Below are positions 35,417 to 43,057 of a DNA stretch of 64,000 nucleotides, piece after piece (the first letter of the stretch is position 1; every line of letters starts with the position of its first letter). Source of the stretch: JAPPLB01 sp965206655 (GTDB lineage Bacteria; Acidobacteriota; Terriglobia; Bryobacterales; UBA6623). The stretch is from assembly GCA_965206655.1 (NCBI GenBank), contig CBDBKC010000032.1, positions 62,001-126,000 on the forward strand, written 5' to 3'. The position numbers and the translations under genes are program-made. The notes beneath the pieces are model-generated. The model saw nothing but the letters and a program-made list of their open reading frames with translations. It made no database searches and was not told the origin of the DNA.

Positions 35417-35781
35417 TTTTTTTCCTGCGGGCTCAAGGCGGCGTCTTCTTCCACGGGACGCAGCCGGCAGATCTGCTCATTGACTTCGAGCAGCTCTCGA
35501 CTCAGCCGCTGAAACTGCCGAAAGGCGGCGATCTCGCGCTCCGCCTTACGGCGAGCAGCCGGACTGACGATGGTCTCGTTAAGCGTCTTTCCGTTGACCT
35601 TGTAGGACAAACGCAACTGAGGACCATGCCCTGGATGATCCCGTGACATACACACGCAAGCGGCTTTGCCGCAACGTCGGAACGAAGCGCTCAGAGAGCC
35701 TCGTCGGAAATCGCCCAGCTCAGCCAGTTGGCGAGTGAGCCCAGCGCGACGATGCTCCAAGGCAGGCAATGATAGCGACAT
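35377..35781 (-). CDS. IS OrfA, DUF6788-like
   Basis: Protein of 134 residues. It carries RRGSLSASFRRCGKAACVCM and DHPGHGPQLRLSYKVNGKT, the Cys-containing motif seen in DUF6788 proteins that travel with transposases, followed by a charged helical part. Near its 3' end the message reads GAA AAA AAA CGG; a -1 slip there enters the transposase frame. Alone it may bind the IS ends or regulate transposition. Confidence 0.8.
   Translation of the reverse strand: MSLSLPALEHRRAGLTRQLAELGDFRRGSLSASFRRCGKAACVCMSRDHPGHGPQLRLSYKVNGKTLNETIVSPAARRKAEREIAAFRQFQRLSRELLEVNEQICRLRPVEEDAALSPQEKKRLKRSSKRSPKK
35416..35423 (-). other. A8 slippery site for programmed -1 ribosomal frameshifting
   Basis: On the minus strand eight consecutive A residues lie in the OrfA frame as GAA AAA AAA CGG, that is an A AAA AAA heptamer. 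Slipping back one base continues as ACG GCT GAA in the transposase frame, which has no start of its own nearby and stays open across this point. Confidence 0.7.
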
Positions 35782-35851
35782 GCGACCCTCCTGGTCTCTG
35801 AGAGTATATTATACCCTCAGATAAGGCCGCCCGCATTCCCTCCCCCTTCCC

Positions 35852-35875
35852 GCTTCACTTCTGTGTCGCGCACCC
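35852..35875. repeat. IS right terminal inverted repeat
   Basis: Reverse complement of the left end with 20 of 24 positions matching. It lies about 70 bases upstream of the OrfA start, leaving room for the promoter-like AGAGTATATTATACC tract near 35801-35815. Confidence 0.85.
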
Positions 35876-35884
35876 CCGCTGTTT
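35876..35884. repeat. Target-site duplication, right copy
   Basis: CCGCTGTTT, identical to 34034-34042 on the other side of the element. Confidence 0.9.
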
Positions 35885-35918
35885 CCAAATCCCCGGCATT
35901 TGTGCTCCACTGTTAATC

Positions 35919-36896
35919 ATGCGAACGTGGCGTATCATCCTGGCCTGTGGTTTCTTGCTCTCTTCGGTGTCTTGGGCGCAAGTTCATTTCAAAGAGAGTC
36001 CGGGGAGGGTTGAAGTCGAGATCGACGGTAAGCCGTTCACGACTCTGTACCACGGAGAGGGTTCCCCCAAGCCGTATCTGCATCCGTTGCGCGCGGCGAG
36101 TGGCACGATCGTTACCCGCAGCTACCCGATGGAGGACATTCGCGGGGAGCAGCGTGACCACCCGCATCATCGCGGCCTTTGGTTTACGCACGGCGAGGTC
36201 AACGGACTTGACTTCTGGGCGAACGAACAATCCGCGGGGCGGCCGCGCGGCGGTCTGGTCGATACCGTGAATGTACACACCGGACCGGGCGGACTGATTA
36301 GCGGCACTTTCCTGTGGAAGACTCCCGGCGGGCTACCTATCCTGCGCGAAGAACGGACCATGCGCTTCCACGCCGGGTCTCCGAATCGCTTGGTCGATTT
36401 CGACGTGAAGTTCACCGCTCTGGCGGAAGAGGTTCACTTTGGCGATACCAAGGAAGGTACGTTTGCGATCCGCTTGGCCACGCCGCTCGAGGAACAGCAT
36501 GCCCGCGCCCAAGGCGTTCCGCGCACCGGTAAAATCACAGCCGCCAACGGTAAGACAGGTGAGAAAAACCTCTGGGGCAAACGCTCACCCTGGCTTGACT
36601 ACAGCGGATCGATCGAGGGAGAGAAACTAGGGGTCGCGATCTTTGATCACCCATCGAACCCGAAGCACCCGACCTATTGGCACGTTCGCAGCTACGGACT
36701 CTTCGCGGCAAACATTTTCGGCGAGCACCATTTCTATAGCGATGCCAAGCGCGACGGCAGCATCACTCTGAAGTCAGGTCAATCGCTACGTTTCCAGTAC
36801 AGAGTTGTCATTCATCCGGGCGATGTGAAGTCGGCGGATGTGGCCGGGCTCTACCAGAAATACGTCAGCTCGCAGGCGAACAGCCAGAGTGAATAG
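35919..36896 (+). CDS. DUF6807 (PmoA-like) family exported protein
   Basis: Protein of 325 residues with a signal peptide (about 1-20, IILACGFLLSSVSWAQ). The family's histidine-rich motif RGEQRDHPHHRGLWFTHGEV lies at about residue 80, followed by LDFWANE and, near the end, FDHPSNPKHPTYWHVRSYGL. The fold is a beta-sandwich common in Acidobacteriota, Planctomycetota and Verrucomicrobiota, where it accompanies sugar-degradation genes; despite the old name it is not methane monooxygenase. Function unknown. The IS lies just upstream and may have separated it from its native promoter. Confidence 0.88.
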   Translation: MRTWRIILACGFLLSSVSWAQVHFKESPGRVEVEIDGKPFTTLYHGEGSPKPYLHPLRAASGTIVTRSYPMEDIRGEQRDHPHHRGLWFTHGEVNGLDFWANEQSAGRPRGGLVDTVNVHTGPGGLISGTFLWKTPGGLPILREERTMRFHAGSPNRLVDFDVKFTALAEEVHFGDTKEGTFAIRLATPLEEQHARAQGVPRTGKITAANGKTGEKNLWGKRSPWLDYSGSIEGEKLGVAIFDHPSNPKHPTYWHVRSYGLFAANIFGEHHFYSDAKRDGSITLKSGQSLRFQYRVVIHPGDVKSADVAGLYQKYVSSQANSQSE

Positions 36897-36935
36897 AGCG
36901 AGCGGGCCCGGAGTCGACCCGCGCCACGATTACCA

Positions 36936-37925
36936 ATGAAGTATGCGATTTACGGCGCGGGGGCGATTGGGTCCGTGCTTGCGGCGCGCTTGATGGAGTC
37001 CGGTGAGGAAGTCGCGGTGATCGCCCGCGGCGCTCATCTTGAGGCGATCCAGAAAAATGGTCTGCTCGTGAAGAGCCGGCCTTTCGGGGAGATGCTGGTG
37101 CGCCCCGAGGCGTCGGATGATCCGGGTGATATTGGGCCGGTTGATGCCGTCCTGATCACGGTGAAGGCGCACGGAGTTCCTTCCATCGCGCCGAAGATCA
37201 AGCTTCTGACGGGCCCGAATACGTTCATCGTACCTTTTCAGAACGGGGTGCCTTGGTGGTACTTCCACGGTTTGGACGACAAGTGGGAAGGCCAACATGT
37301 CGAGTCGGTCGATCCGGCGGGAGCGATTAGCGGAAACATCGACGTGCGAAGAGTGATCGCGGGGATTGCGTATTGCTCCGCGCATATCGAGGAACCCGGC
37401 GTCGTCGTTCATGGCGACAGCAACCGCTTTCCCTTGGGTGAACCGAGCGGAGAGAGGACGGACCGCATTCAGGCGCTGGCGGAGAGTTTCACAAGAGCCG
37501 GTCTCAAGGCGGCGCTGCGAACCGAGATTCGGCACGAGATATGGGTCAAGCTGCTCGGCAACGTGCCTTTCAATCCGATTAGTGCCTTGACCCGGGCGAC
37601 GTTGGGAGAGTTCCTCAGCTACGAGCCGACTCGTGATCTCGTGCGGGCGATCATGGATGAAGTGCGCGCGGTCGCCGCCGGATACGGCATCAAGATTGGA
37701 ATTACGTCCGAGCGACGCATTGAGGGGGCGCGGAAGGTGGGCGCGCACAAGACGTCGATGTTGCAGGATCTCGAAGCAGGACGGCGTCCCGAGTTGGAGC
37801 CGATCGTTGGGGCCGTGATTGAATTGGCCGAGAAGGTGGACGTGGATGTACCGAATATTCGAACCGTCTATGCGCTCGCGAAGCTGCTGATGGATCCGGC
37901 GGCCCGGAATCAGCCGAGCGTGTAG
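36936..37925 (+). CDS. panE: 2-dehydropantoate 2-reductase family protein (PanE/ApbA)
   Basis: Protein of 329 residues. Rossmann start MKYAIYGAGAIGSVLAARL (NADPH binding), VPFQNGVPWW at the middle, and the helical C-terminal domain with EIWVKLLGNVPFNPISALT, which carries the catalytic Lys and the conserved Asn residues. It reduces ketopantoate to pantoate in pantothenate synthesis, although many family members use other keto acids, so the exact role is likely rather than certain. It stands 39 bases after the DUF6807 gene. Confidence 0.87.
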   Translation: MKYAIYGAGAIGSVLAARLMESGEEVAVIARGAHLEAIQKNGLLVKSRPFGEMLVRPEASDDPGDIGPVDAVLITVKAHGVPSIAPKIKLLTGPNTFIVPFQNGVPWWYFHGLDDKWEGQHVESVDPAGAISGNIDVRRVIAGIAYCSAHIEEPGVVVHGDSNRFPLGEPSGERTDRIQALAESFTRAGLKAALRTEIRHEIWVKLLGNVPFNPISALTRATLGEFLSYEPTRDLVRAIMDEVRAVAAGYGIKIGITSERRIEGARKVGAHKTSMLQDLEAGRRPELEPIVGAVIELAEKVDVDVPNIRTVYALAKLLMDPAARNQPSV

Positions 37926-37984
37926 AGCATTGCCGCGAACCGAGGTGTGAGAATTCCAAGACCGCCGTGTCCTGAAGCAGAAAA

Positions 37985-38013
37985 TTGACTTGTTTCAGGG
38001 GGTCGGTTATAGT
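37985..38013 (+). promoter_or_regulatory. Sigma-70 type promoter for phoH-ybeY-era
   Basis: TTGACT (37985-37990) and TATAGT (38008-38013) are separated by exactly 17 bases, close to consensus at both boxes. Transcription would start near 38020. This also rules out the TTG at 37990 as the phoH start codon. Confidence 0.7.
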
Positions 38014-38046
38014 CGAAACACAGTCGATCGAGAGCTTGAAATCAAG

Positions 38047-39087
38047 GTGTCATCTGTCGCGAAAGCGACTGGGAAAGCCTCTCGACGGGCTGCGTGCCGG
38101 GAGTCGGCAGTCCCTATTTTGATTAAGAGGCAAGTCCCCATCACGAAGGGCATCGAAACCCTTTTCGGAACCCGCGACGAGAACATCCGCGTCTTCGAGA
38201 GCGCCCTCTCGGTCGCCACGCAACTACTCGATAACAGCATCGAGATTGAGGGTGAGGCCGAGAACGTGCGTCAGGCCGAAACCTTGCTCGGCGAGTATGA
38301 GGCGCTGCTCGACGAGGGGCACCGCTTTAGCAATGGGGACGTGAAAGATTTCCTGCGAGTCATTGAGCAGGACCCCGCGGTCAGTCTGCGACGCCTGGTG
38401 GAAACGAGTCGGCAGCGGATGTTTGGGCGCAAGTCGCTCGCGCCGCGCAGCGTGAATCAGATGCTCTACTTCGAGGCGATGGACCGTTGCGACATGGTTT
38501 TCGGGATTGGTCCGGCCGGTACAGGGAAAACGTACCTGGCGGTCGCGATGGCGGTGTCCGATCTGATGGCCAAGAAGGTGACTCGCATCGTGTTGGCGCG
38601 GCCGGCTGTCGAAGCGGGCGAGAGTTTGGGCTTCCTGCCGGGTACGCTTCAACAGAAGGTAGACCCGTATTTGCGCCCGCTCTACGACGCACTGTATGAC
38701 ATGCTGGACGCCGAACGTGTCGAGAAGCTCATCGAGAAGGGAACGATCGAGATCGCGCCCTTGGCGTTCATGCGCGGCCGCTCGCTCAACGACAGCTTCA
38801 TCATTTTGGATGAAGGACAGAACGCCACAGCCGAGCAGATGAAGATGTTTATTACGCGGCTGGGATACGGTTCCAAGGCCGTCATCACGGGCGACGTGAC
38901 ACAGATCGATCTGCCGGCGGGCCGGCGCAGTGGACTGCTGGAGGCCGTCGACGTTTTGCAGGGTGTCGAGGGTATCTCGTTCGCCTATTTCAACGAGAAA
39001 GACGTCGTCCGCCACGACCTGGTGCAACGCATCGTGCGGGCCTACGATAGCTATGAGCGCGTCGAGCTCGAGGGCCAAGTTGAGTAG
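38047..39087 (+). CDS. phoH: PhoH family ATPase
   Basis: About 346 residues if it starts at the GTG 27 bases after the predicted transcription start; the TTG at 38119 (reading LIKRQVPITKGIETLFG, 322 residues) fits the family N terminus better, and neither has a good ribosome site. Walker A is GPAGTGKTYLAVAMA and Walker B FIILDEGQNATAEQMKMF, with the arginine-finger region VTQIDLPAGRRSGL. PhoH proteins are P-loop ATPases linked to RNA handling. The order phoH-ybeY-era is widely conserved and points to ribosome maturation. Confidence 0.92.
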   Translation: MSSVAKATGKASRRAACRESAVPILIKRQVPITKGIETLFGTRDENIRVFESALSVATQLLDNSIEIEGEAENVRQAETLLGEYEALLDEGHRFSNGDVKDFLRVIEQDPAVSLRRLVETSRQRMFGRKSLAPRSVNQMLYFEAMDRCDMVFGIGPAGTGKTYLAVAMAVSDLMAKKVTRIVLARPAVEAGESLGFLPGTLQQKVDPYLRPLYDALYDMLDAERVEKLIEKGTIEIAPLAFMRGRSLNDSFIILDEGQNATAEQMKMFITRLGYGSKAVITGDVTQIDLPAGRRSGLLEAVDVLQGVEGISFAYFNEKDVVRHDLVQRIVRAYDSYERVELEGQVE

Positions 39088-39122
39088 TCGCCCGCCCCTG
39101 CATCGAGCCGATTCTTAACCCG

Positions 39123-39584
39123 ATGCCCGCCGCTGATGAGACCGCTTGGTGGACGAACCGCCAGCGGAAAATCAGATTTGACCGACAAGAGTTTGATGCT
39201 TTTGTTGCTCGGCTGGGCCGGGAGGTAGCTCGTGGAAAACCTTTTGCCCTCGTGGTCGGCTCGGATGAAGCGGTGCGGCGCGCGAACCGCCTGTATCGAG
39301 GCAAGCGAGGTTCAACCGATGTCCTGTCGTTTCCTGACGGCGAGGAAGGCCGTCTGGGGGACATCCTGATTTCGGCGGCGCGCGCCGCGAAACAGGCGCA
39401 GGAGTTCGGCCATCCCGTGGAGGATGAACTGAAGATATTGGCCCTGCACGGCCTCCTTCACCTTTTGGGTTACGATCATGAGTCCGATGGGGGACGGATG
39501 CGCCGCGTGGAAGGCCGCTGGCGCCGCAAGTATGGCTTACCGCGTACGTTGATTGAGCGGACGGGCGGCCGCTTAGGCTACTGA
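39123..39584 (+). CDS. ybeY: Endoribonuclease YbeY (rRNA maturation factor)
   Basis: Protein of 153 residues. The zinc motif H-x3-H-x5-H is seen in LHGLLHLLGYDHE, and the strand YRGKRGSTDVLSFP is typical. YbeY is a single-strand-specific RNase that helps process 16S rRNA and control 70S quality. It sits between phoH and era, eight bases before the latter, as in many bacteria. Confidence 0.95.
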   Translation: MPAADETAWWTNRQRKIRFDRQEFDAFVARLGREVARGKPFALVVGSDEAVRRANRLYRGKRGSTDVLSFPDGEEGRLGDILISAARAAKQAQEFGHPVEDELKILALHGLLHLLGYDHESDGGRMRRVEGRWRRKYGLPRTLIERTGGRLGY

Positions 39585-39591
39585 AGCTGTT

Positions 39592-40551
39592 ATGGAAGCC
39601 GAAGAAAACATTAAGAAATCAGGGTTCGTGGTAATACTGGGGCGGCCCAATGTAGGCAAGTCTACGTTGCTCAACCGGCTGGTGGGTTCGAAGCTGGCGA
39701 TCGTGACGCCGAAGCCGCAGACAACCCGCGACGCGATTCAGGGCGTTCTTACGCGTCCCGAGGGTCAGATCGTATTCGTCGACAGCCCCGGCATCCACGA
39801 GCCAAGTCTTGAACTGGGCCGCCGGATGATGAGCGAGGTACGGCGGGCGACTTCGGGATGTCATCTCGTGCTGCTCGTTGTCGACGCGAACAAGCCCGAT
39901 CAGACCGGCGACCGTGTCGTCATCGATATGGTCAAAGAACTCAAGACCAAGGTCTTCCTCGTGTTGAATAAAGTCGACCTTCTCAAGTCAAAGGAACAGC
40001 TTCTCCCTCAGATCGAAAAGTATCAGGAGCGATACGAGTTCGACGAATACGTCCCGGTGTCGGCGGAGACCGGCCAAAACGTTGACGAATTGATCAAAGA
40101 AGTCTTCCGCTCCCTGCCTGAGCAGCCTGCCTACTACCCGGACGACTATATCACCGATCAGCCGGAGCGGTTTCTCGCCTCGGAGTTGATCCGCGAGCAG
40201 ATCATCTTCCAGACACAGCAGGAAGTGCCCCACGCAACGGCTGTGGTGATCGATGAGTGGGACGAAGCCGACAATCTATTGCGTTTGGCCGCGACCGTCT
40301 ATACCGAGCGTGACGGTCAAAAGGCGATTCTGATCGGCAAGAAAGGCGTCAGGATGAAGGAGATCGGCACGAGGGCGCGCAAACAACTCGAAGACCGTTT
40401 CGGGAAGCAGGTTTATTTGGAGCTCTTTGTGAAGGTCCAGCCGCGTTGGCGCGACCGCGCCGACTTCGTACAGTCGCTCGACTTCCGTGGCATCGCGGCC
40501 GGTGGCCTCAATGAAGAGGATGCCCCGCTGGATTGGGGTGAAGAAGATTAA
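39592..40551 (+). CDS. era: GTPase Era
   Basis: Protein of 319 residues. G1 is GRPNVGKSTLLNRLVG, G3 DSPGIHEP (commonly DTPGIHxP), G4 LNKVDLL; the C-terminal KH domain has ILIGKKGVRMKEIGTRARKQ with its GxxG loop. Era binds the 3' end of 16S rRNA during 30S assembly. It ends the phoH-ybeY-era unit; its TAA overlaps the TAA of the convergent phosphodiesterase gene within a shared TTAA. Confidence 0.96.
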   Translation: MEAEENIKKSGFVVILGRPNVGKSTLLNRLVGSKLAIVTPKPQTTRDAIQGVLTRPEGQIVFVDSPGIHEPSLELGRRMMSEVRRATSGCHLVLLVVDANKPDQTGDRVVIDMVKELKTKVFLVLNKVDLLKSKEQLLPQIEKYQERYEFDEYVPVSAETGQNVDELIKEVFRSLPEQPAYYPDDYITDQPERFLASELIREQIIFQTQQEVPHATAVVIDEWDEADNLLRLAATVYTERDGQKAILIGKKGVRMKEIGTRARKQLEDRFGKQVYLELFVKVQPRWRDRADFVQSLDFRGIAAGGLNEEDAPLDWGEED

Positions 40552-41213
40552 CCGCTACCCTTGAGCACCTTGGCGAGAATCGCGGGGTAGTCGGTGATGA
40601 TCCCGTCGACACCCAGTGTGAGTAGGCGCTTCATCTCAGGTTCGTCGTTGACCGTCCAGGCCATGACCTTCAATTCTTCGTCGTGGACCTCGGAGATGAT
40701 TTCGCGCGAAGCCAGCTTGAACTGCGGGATAACGTAATCGATCGGTGCGTTGTGACGCGACTCTTCGTCTTGCGTGCGATTGTAGATGTACCCGAGCTGG
40801 AGGTCCGGTGACAACTCGTAGACCTTGTTCAAGGTATCGGTGTCGAACGCTGAGATCATCGTATTCGCCGGGTTGCCATACTTCTGGATCAACTCGACGG
40901 CCTCTTTCTCGAAACCGGGCGTCTTGAATTCGATGTCGAGGAAGATCTTCTTGCCGAATTTCTTTAGGACGTCCTTCAGGAGGGGGACTTCCAGGTCGTC
41001 AGGGAGCCGGCGAATCTCCTCGTAGGTGCTGGTCTGAACCGAGCGGTGCTCCACGACCGAAGGGTGAACCACTACCAGTTTGTCGTCAGCCGTCTTGCGG
41101 ACGTCGAGTTCGATGCCGTTCGCCCCCTGCTCCAAAGCCTTGCGAAAACTCGGAACCGTATTCTCGGCGATCTCGGCTGCACCGCGATGTCCGATGTTGA
41201 GTATCTTGGCCAC
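40548..41213 (-). CDS. Glycerophosphodiester phosphodiesterase family protein
   Basis: Protein of 221 residues from a GTG. The TIM-barrel signature starts IGHRGAAEIAENTVPSF and continues GANGIELDVRKTADD with the catalytic and metal residues (H-R, E, E-D). The next conserved element, normally H-D, reads VVVHPSVVEH with Pro in place of Asp, a small departure. It would split glycerophosphodiesters into glycerol 3-phosphate and an alcohol in the cytoplasm (no signal peptide). Convergent with era, sharing a TTAA stop. Confidence 0.88.
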   Translation of the reverse strand: MAKILNIGHRGAAEIAENTVPSFRKALEQGANGIELDVRKTADDKLVVVHPSVVEHRSVQTSTYEEIRRLPDDLEVPLLKDVLKKFGKKIFLDIEFKTPGFEKEAVELIQKYGNPANTMISAFDTDTLNKVYELSPDLQLGYIYNRTQDEESRHNAPIDYVIPQFKLASREIISEVHDEELKVMAWTVNDEPEMKRLLTLGVDGIITDYPAILAKVLKGSG

Positions 41214-41589
41214 AATCGTTTTCCTGCACCGAGCCCCTCAGGAAGCTCGGGTTCTCGCTGCGGACGCAACCGTCGCGTCCGCGGCGGCTTCAAAACCGCG
41301 CTCTTCCCCTACCTAAAAAGGGACTTCTTGCCGGCATTGTCCTGAAGGAACGTCAAACAGCCGGGAGGGCGGATGTGGCTCGGAACGTCTCCGATGCACC
41401 CGACACCGGCCTTGGAAAGGTTACTAAGCACACAGAGTACCATTTTTTTCGTTTTCTTGGGGTGAGTCGGATGGGCTTACGACAACACTTTCGCCGTGTG
41501 CGCCCGCGCGGTGGTCGATCGTCAACGCCCGGCAAACAGCCAGGCGCTTATAGTCCGCACCCAGTCCCTCGTTTGGGAGAATGTCGGGC
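41214..41589. other. Intergenic region with a strong hairpin
   Basis: No credible gene in about 375 bases. A perfect eight-base stem GCGGACGC/GCGTCCGC with a seven-base loop lies at 41260-41282, followed by GGCTTCAAAACCGCGCTC, which resembles part of the repeat cluster at 54560-54590. TATAGT at 41549-41554 may serve the cupin gene, though no -35 box is seen. Confidence 0.5.
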
Positions 41590-41919
41590 ATGGTGATTCG
41601 GAATGCAGCGAGTCGGGCAATCTTCCGCGCGGAGAAGATGGGCAAGGCGGACCTAGCAGCGAGCGAGCATCTCTTCGCGGGGTTGAACGCGTTCGAGCCG
41701 GGGCAAGAGCACCAGCTTCACACACACGCCGGGCAGGACAAGCTGTACTACGTTCTCGAAGGCGAAGGGGATGTAACGGTGGGCGAGGAGCGGTCGCGGA
41801 TCGGCGTCGGTGACTTGGTGCTTGCGCAGTCCGGCGAGGAACATGCCTTGAGGAATCCCGGGCCGGGCCGGTTGGTGGTGATGGTTGTGATGGGGCCGTC
41901 GCCAAAGAAGGGGCTGTGA
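41590..41919 (+). CDS. Cupin domain protein
   Basis: Protein of 109 residues from the ATG reading MVIRNAASRAIF, which has GGAGA nine bases upstream (an ATG nine bases earlier lies too close to it). One cupin barrel: motif 1 EHQLHTHAGQDKLYYVLEGE with the metal His pair and Glu region, motif 2 DLVLAQSGEEHALRNPG. Function unknown; small cupins can be isomerases, dioxygenases or sensors. Its stop codon TGA lies inside a copy of repeat B, so the last residues (KKGL) come from repeat DNA. Confidence 0.87.
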   Translation: MVIRNAASRAIFRAEKMGKADLAASEHLFAGLNAFEPGQEHQLHTHAGQDKLYYVLEGEGDVTVGEERSRIGVGDLVLAQSGEEHALRNPGPGRLVVMVVMGPSPKKGL

Positions 41920-41960
41920 AAAATGGAGCTGTGCCATGCGCCGCCTGCGCAACTTCTTTG
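41910..41960. repeat. Repeat family B, decayed half copy
   Basis: GGGGCTGTGAAAAA and the following CTGTGCCATGCGCCGCCTGC are about 80 % alike by eye to the left half of 51118-51226. The right arm is missing. It fills the gap between the convergent cupin and SMP-30-like genes and contains the cupin stop codon. Confidence 0.65.
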
Positions 41961-42956
41961 TTACAAAGGCGGATAGGTCAGGCTGCCGGGGTTCTTGGTG
42001 CGGATCTGGTAGAGGTGCTTGCCGGCGGTAACGTAAAGTGTGCGGAGGTCTTTGCCCCCAAAGGTGCAGTTTGTCACCGAGTCCTCGGGGATTGGGATTC
42101 GGCCAAGCAGTTCACCTTGCGGGCTGATGACGTAGACGCCGGCAAGATTCTCGGGCGGATTGTTATTGTTGCCGGCCGCGCCGTAGATGTTGCCCGCGGT
42201 GTCCATCGTCATACCGTCAATGCCTCGTCCGGCGCCGAAGCTGTAGTGCTTACGACCGTTCGACGGCGTGCCATCGTCCGCCAGCTCAAACGCCATAACG
42301 CGGGCCTCGCGCGGGTCGGCGACGGTGTCGGCGACGTACAGTGTCTTGCCATCCGGTGAGATGCCGATCCCGTTGGGCTTGTTGATGTCTGGTTTTGTGA
42401 GGACGCGCCTGAGGCTGCCGTCCGTGTCGATCATGTAGACGTCTTCGCTCTGGAGTTCGAGGCCGTCCTGCGAGCCGTAGCGCGGGTCCGTGAAGTAGAC
42501 GCGGCCGTCGCGCGAGACGACAATGTCGTTCGGACTGTTGAGTTTCTTACCCTCGTAGTTGTCGGCGAGGACTTCGACTTCGCCGCTTGACATGTCGGTG
42601 CGGGTGACTTGGCGCCCGCCACCCTCGGCACCTCCCTCGCAGGCGAGCAGGCGTCCCTGGGCGTCGAAGGCAAGTCCGTTGGCGCGGCGGCTGGGACGGC
42701 GGAACTCGCTCCATTCGCCGCCGGGGGTGTATTTGATGATGCGGTTACCGGTGATCTCCGTGTAGTAGACGTTGCCCTCGGCGTCGGCGGCGGGGCCCTC
42801 TGTGAAGACGATGGCGAGCGCCGAGCTGAGTTCCGCACCTGGTTCGAGGACGCCGCTGGGGGAGGGAACCGTTGGAGGCTCATCGGCGGGCGGCGGCTCG
42901 GTGCAGGCGGTTGTGAGGAGCGCGGCGAGGATGAGGAGGACGGCGGCTTTACGCAT
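41961..42956 (-). CDS. SMP-30/gluconolactonase-like lipoprotein
   Basis: Protein of 331 residues from the ATG reading MRKAAVLLILAALLTTACTE; LTTAC is a lipobox, so a lipid-anchored protein. The six-bladed propeller shows GNVYYTEITGNRIIKYTPGG, NSPNDIVVSRDGRVYFTDPR and KPNGIGISPDGKTLYVADT, including the Asn/Asp metal positions of SMP-30 lactonases. It may open sugar lactones in the periplasm; substrate unknown. Translated away from mobA. Confidence 0.9.
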   Translation of the reverse strand: MRKAAVLLILAALLTTACTEPPPADEPPTVPSPSGVLEPGAELSSALAIVFTEGPAADAEGNVYYTEITGNRIIKYTPGGEWSEFRRPSRRANGLAFDAQGRLLACEGGAEGGGRQVTRTDMSSGEVEVLADNYEGKKLNSPNDIVVSRDGRVYFTDPRYGSQDGLELQSEDVYMIDTDGSLRRVLTKPDINKPNGIGISPDGKTLYVADTVADPREARVMAFELADDGTPSNGRKHYSFGAGRGIDGMTMDTAGNIYGAAGNNNNPPENLAGVYVISPQGELLGRIPIPEDSVTNCTFGGKDLRTLYVTAGKHLYQIRTKNPGSLTYPPL

Positions 42957-43044
42957 GGTTGTTGGGTTCCCGGGGAATGTGCTGTTCGAAGTTGCGAGGA
43001 TAACGCGCGGCCCGGGTCGCGTCAAGAGCGAGGGGTAGCCGTGC

Positions 43045-43050
43045 TACGAT
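43045..43050 (+). promoter_or_regulatory. Possible -10 element seven bases before the mobA start
   Basis: TACGAT, then seven bases, then the TTG start codon at 43058. Same spacing as the GNAT and lpxL-like cases; no Shine-Dalgarno. Confidence 0.3.
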
Positions 43051-43057
43051 CCGTGCA

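Larger units (their letters stand above)
34043..35875 (-). mobile_element. Complete insertion sequence, ISKra4-like, 1833 bp
   Basis: The ends are 24-bp imperfect inverted repeats (20 of 24 matching): GGGTGCGCGACA at 34043-34054 is the exact reverse complement of 35864-35875, and the match continues with TGACGC/TGAAGC. Both sides carry the 9-bp direct repeat CCGCTGTTT, so this is an intact and fairly recent insertion. Inside are two leftward frames joined at an A8 slippery run. The family call rests on the look of the transposase (zinc-ribbon-like CACGKAARS/YYHCKRCRVGF, then a DDE-type core); a search of an IS database would settle the name. It sits between the TPR and DUF6807 genes and breaks neither. 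Confidence 0.9.

Noticed and set aside
37990..38046. TTG start for phoH at 37990
   Set aside because: It overlaps the -35 box of a strong promoter, so it cannot be in the message made from that promoter.
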